Source: Indioceanicola profundi (GTDB lineage Bacteria > Pseudomonadota > Alphaproteobacteria > Azospirillales > Azospirillaceae). Taken from it: a DNA stretch of 64,000 nt. Under the pieces are notes generated by a model that was not told where the DNA came from, made no database searches, and saw nothing but the letters and a program-made list of their open reading frames with translations. Positions within the stretch are counted from its first letter, which is position 1. The number at the start of each line of letters is the position of its first letter. Positions 62,029 through 64,000 of the stretch are shown one piece after another. The stretch covers positions 1,763,001 through 1,827,000 of the forward strand of contig NZ_CP030126.1 of NCBI RefSeq assembly GCF_003568845.1. The letters run 5' to 3'. The position numbers and the translations under genes are program-made.

Positions 62029-64000
62029 TCAGGCGGCCTTGCCGCTCTTCGCGATGATCTCGTCCGCGACGTTCCGCGGAACCGGGTCGTAGTGCGAGAA
62101 CTCCATGGAGAAGGAGCCACGGCCCGAGGTCATGCCGCGCAGGTGACCGATGTAGCCGAACATTTCGGACAGCGGCACATGGGCCTCGACCGCGATGTTG
62201 TTGCCACGCTCGAGCTGACCCAGGATCGTGCCGCGGCGGCGGTTCACGTCGCCGATCACGTCGCCCAGGTAGTCCTCGGGGATCACCACCTCGACCTTCA
62301 TCACCGGCTCGAGCAGGGTCGGGCCAGCCAGCTTCATGGCCTCGCGGAAGCAGGCCTTGGCAGCGATTTCGAAGGTCAGCGCGTTGGAGTCCACCTCGTG
62401 GTACTTGCCGTCCACCAGGGTGGCCTTGAAGTCCACGGTCGGGTAGCCGGCCAGCACGCCGTCGTCCTTCTGGAGCTGCAGCCCCTTGTCGACCGACGGG
62501 ATGTATTCGCGCGGCACCGTGCCGCCGACCACCTGGTCGACGAACTGGTAGCCCTCGCCACGCTCGCGCGGCTCGAACACGATCTTCACCTCGGCGAACT
62601 GGCCGGAACCGCCAGTCTGCTTCTTGTGGGTGTAGACGTGGGTCACCGGACGGGTGATCGTCTCACGGTAAGCCACCTGCGGACGGCCCATCGTGCCTTC
62701 CACCTGGAACTCCGTGCGCAGACGGTCCAGCGTCACCTCGAGGTGCAGTTCACCCATGCCGCGCAGGATGGTCTGACCGGTCTCGCGGTCGGTCTCCAGC
62801 AGGAGCGACGGGTCCGCGCGGACCATCTTGCCCAGCGCCATGGAGAACTTGTCCTGGTCGGCGCGGTTCTTCGGCTCGACCGAGACGCTGATCACGGGGT
62901 CCGGGAAGCGCATGCGCTCCAGCACCACCGGCGCGGACGCATCGCACAGGGTATCGCCGGTGTCCGTCTCCTGCAGGGAGACGAAGGCGACGATGTCGCC
63001 GGCACGCGCCTCGTCCAGGTCGTTGGTGTCCTTCGCGAACATCTCGACGATACGGCCGATGCGCTCACGCTTGCCGCGGGTGCTGTTCAGCACGGACTGG
63101 CCCTTGGAGACCACGCCGGAATAGACGCGGACGAAGGTCAGCGAGCCGTACTTGTCGTTCAGCACCTTGAAGGCGAGGCCAGCGAACGGCTCGTCGTCGG
63201 AGGACTTGCGCTCGCCCACGGCGTTGCCGTCGGCGTCCACGGTCTTGATGTTCTCGACCTGCGTCGGAGACGGCAGGTACCAGACAACCGCATCCAGGAG
63301 CTGCTGCACGCCCTTGTTCTTGTAGGAAGAGCCGCAGAGCACCGGAACGAACACGTTGCGGATGGTGGCCTTGCGGATGCACTCCTTCAGCGTCTGGGCG
63401 TCCGGCTCCTCGCCGGTCTCCAGATACTTCTCCATCGCCTCGTCGTCGAGCTCGAGGCAGCTCTCGACCAGCTCGGTGCGATAGGTCGCGACCTGGGACA
63501 GCAGCTCACGGTCATAGGCGTTGGTGATGTTCAGCTTGTCGGCCAGATCGTCGGTGACGTCCCAGATCTCCCACTTGCTGTCCTTCTCATCCGAGAACCA
63601 GACGTAAGCCTTCATCTCGACGAGGTCGATCATGCCCCGGAAGTTGTCTTCGGACCCGAGCGGAAGCTGAAGGCAGACAGGACGGGAACCCAGGCGGTCG
63701 CGCACCATCTGAACGGTGCGGCGGAAGTTCGCGCCGGAGCGGTCCATCTTGTTGACATAGCACATGCGCGGAACCTTGTAGTTGTCCGCGAGGCGCCAGT
63801 TCGTCTCGGTCTGCGGCTCGACGCCGGCAACGCCGTCGAACACCACGACCGCACCGTCGAGCACGCGCAGGGAGCGGTTCACCTCGATGGTGAAGTCCAC
63901 GTGGCCCGGCGTGTCGATCAGGTTGATCTTCTTGTCCTTCCAGAAGCAGGACACCGCGGCGGACTGGATGGTGATGCCGCGCTTCTGCTCCTGCTCCATG
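62029..64000 (-). CDS. fusA: Elongation factor G (N-terminus cut by window end)
   Basis: Translational GTPase that moves tRNA and mRNA through the ribosome and helps recycle ribosomes. The visible 656 residues begin at [15 protein letters not shown], the G2 region about 58 residues into the family; G1 is outside. G3 DTPGHVDF and G4 NKMD are present, followed by domains II, III ([13 protein letters not shown]), IV (with GGSGQFAEV and the tip loop) and V ([13 protein letters not shown]). There is no sign of a second fusA. Downstream genes of the str operon (tuf, rps) would lie elsewhere, as a terminator ends the transcript here. Confidence 0.97.
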   Translation of the reverse strand, partial: MEQEQKRGITIQSAAVSCFWKDKKINLIDTPGHVDFTIEVNRSLRVLDGAVVVFDGVAGVEPQTETNWRLADNYKVPRMCYVNKMDRSGANFRRTVQMVRDRLGSRPVCLQLPLGSEDNFRGMIDLVEMKAYVWFSDEKDSKWEIWDVTDDLADKLNITNAYDRELLSQVATYRTELVESCLELDDEAMEKYLETGEEPDAQTLKECIRKATIRNVFVPVLCGSSYKNKGVQQLLDAVVWYLPSPTQVENIKTVDADGNAVGERKSSDDEPFAGLAFKVLNDKYGSLTFVRVYSGVVSKGQSVLNSTRGKRERIGRIVEMFAKDTNDLDEARAGDIVAFVSLQETDTGDTLCDASAPVVLERMRFPDPVISVSVEPKNRADQDKFSMALGKMVRADPSLLLETDRETGQTILRGMGELHLEVTLDRLRTEFQVEGTMGRPQVAYRETITRPVTHVYTHKKQTGGSGQFAEVKIVFEPRERGEGYQFVDQVVGGTVPREYIPSVDKGLQLQKDDGVLAGYPTVDFKATLVDGKYHEVDSNALTFEIAAKACFREAMKLAGPTLLEPVMKVEVVIPEDYLGDVIGDVNRRRGTILGQLERGNNIAVEAHVPLSEMFGYIGHLRGMTSGRGSFSMEFSHYDPVPRNVADEIIAKSGKAA

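Noticed and set aside
1-64000. CRISPR arrays, integrases, transposases, attachment sites
   Set aside because: No regularly spaced direct repeats, transposase or integrase genes are visible, and nothing suggests insertion at the tRNA-Ser 3' end.

Overview
The window is GC-rich chromosomal DNA with codons strongly biased to G/C at the third position. Gene content and order point to an alphaproteobacterium, most likely a Rhodospirillales member near Azospirillum/Rhodocista: the rpoZ-rsh-pdxJ-acpS-lepB-rnc-era-recO-parC string, a bifunctional Rsh, a dodecin, an N-formylglutamate amidohydrolase and an SPFH/NfeD pair. The taxon is an inference from gene order and protein families; no rRNA is present. 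I see no phage, IS element, CRISPR array or obvious genomic island. Almost all of the window is core chromosome.

Layout. 1-6.7 kb: the start of a thioesterase gene, then a leftward fatty-acid beta-oxidation cluster (fadE-like, fadN-like fused dehydrogenase/hydratase, fadA-like thiolase) led by a MerR-family regulator whose promoter carries a near-perfect 22-bp palindrome. Two unrelated palindromic repeats flank fadE. 6.7-17.4 kb: a TPR protein and a nine-gene leftward housekeeping string from rpoZ to parC with several 1-4 nt overlaps. 17.4-24.2 kb: folK, a NYN-domain protein, a family-5-type uracil-DNA glycosylase, dapA-smpB, a soluble lytic transglycosylase and a haloacid dehalogenase. 24.2-27.5 kb: DUF2934, DUF6065 and DMT-permease genes, then an XRE regulator with a C-terminal AT-hook. 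27.6 kb: tRNA-Ser(GCU) with its own promoter and terminator. 27.9-36.7 kb: DUF3313 protein, gatB, a PQQ-type sugar dehydrogenase, a GNAT, an AsmA protein, moaA and nadK. 36.7-43.3 kb: N-formylglutamate amidohydrolase divergent from an aspartoacylase-like enzyme and an AbrB-type membrane protein, then creA, an AI-2E permease and the SPFH/NfeD pair. 43.4-49.6 kb: a GIY-YIG nuclease remnant, an S9 peptidase, an AlkB-type hydroxylase, an SDR and an ABC exporter. 49.8-52.1 kb: an unrecognised protein and a translationally coupled nucleotidyltransferase-metallophosphoesterase pair. 52.1-55.3 kb: the lipid A/Kdo genes (acyltransferase, lpxK, waaA). 55.5-57.9 kb: a run of small exported or membrane proteins, the last one split by an in-frame amber codon. 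57.9-64 kb: tadA, dodecin, a PNPOx-like protein, rluB with a long repetitive tail, rsmD, and fusA cut by the window end.

How the genes work together: the fad cluster with the AlkB-type hydroxylase suggests use of fatty acids and possibly hydrocarbons. The lipid A/Kdo genes, lytic transglycosylase, AsmA and glycine-zipper proteins serve the envelope. The rpoZ-parC string links the stringent response, lipid carrier activation, protein export, RNA processing, ribosome assembly, recombination and chromosome decatenation. The observations most worth checking are the amber-split four-helix membrane protein, the GIY-YIG deletion remnant, the apparent frameshift at the end of the SPFH gene, the MerR operator and its possible second site at 49.8 kb, and the NTase-phosphoesterase pair with the unknown gene ahead of it. 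I did not find a clearly new multi-gene system; the last group is the closest candidate.
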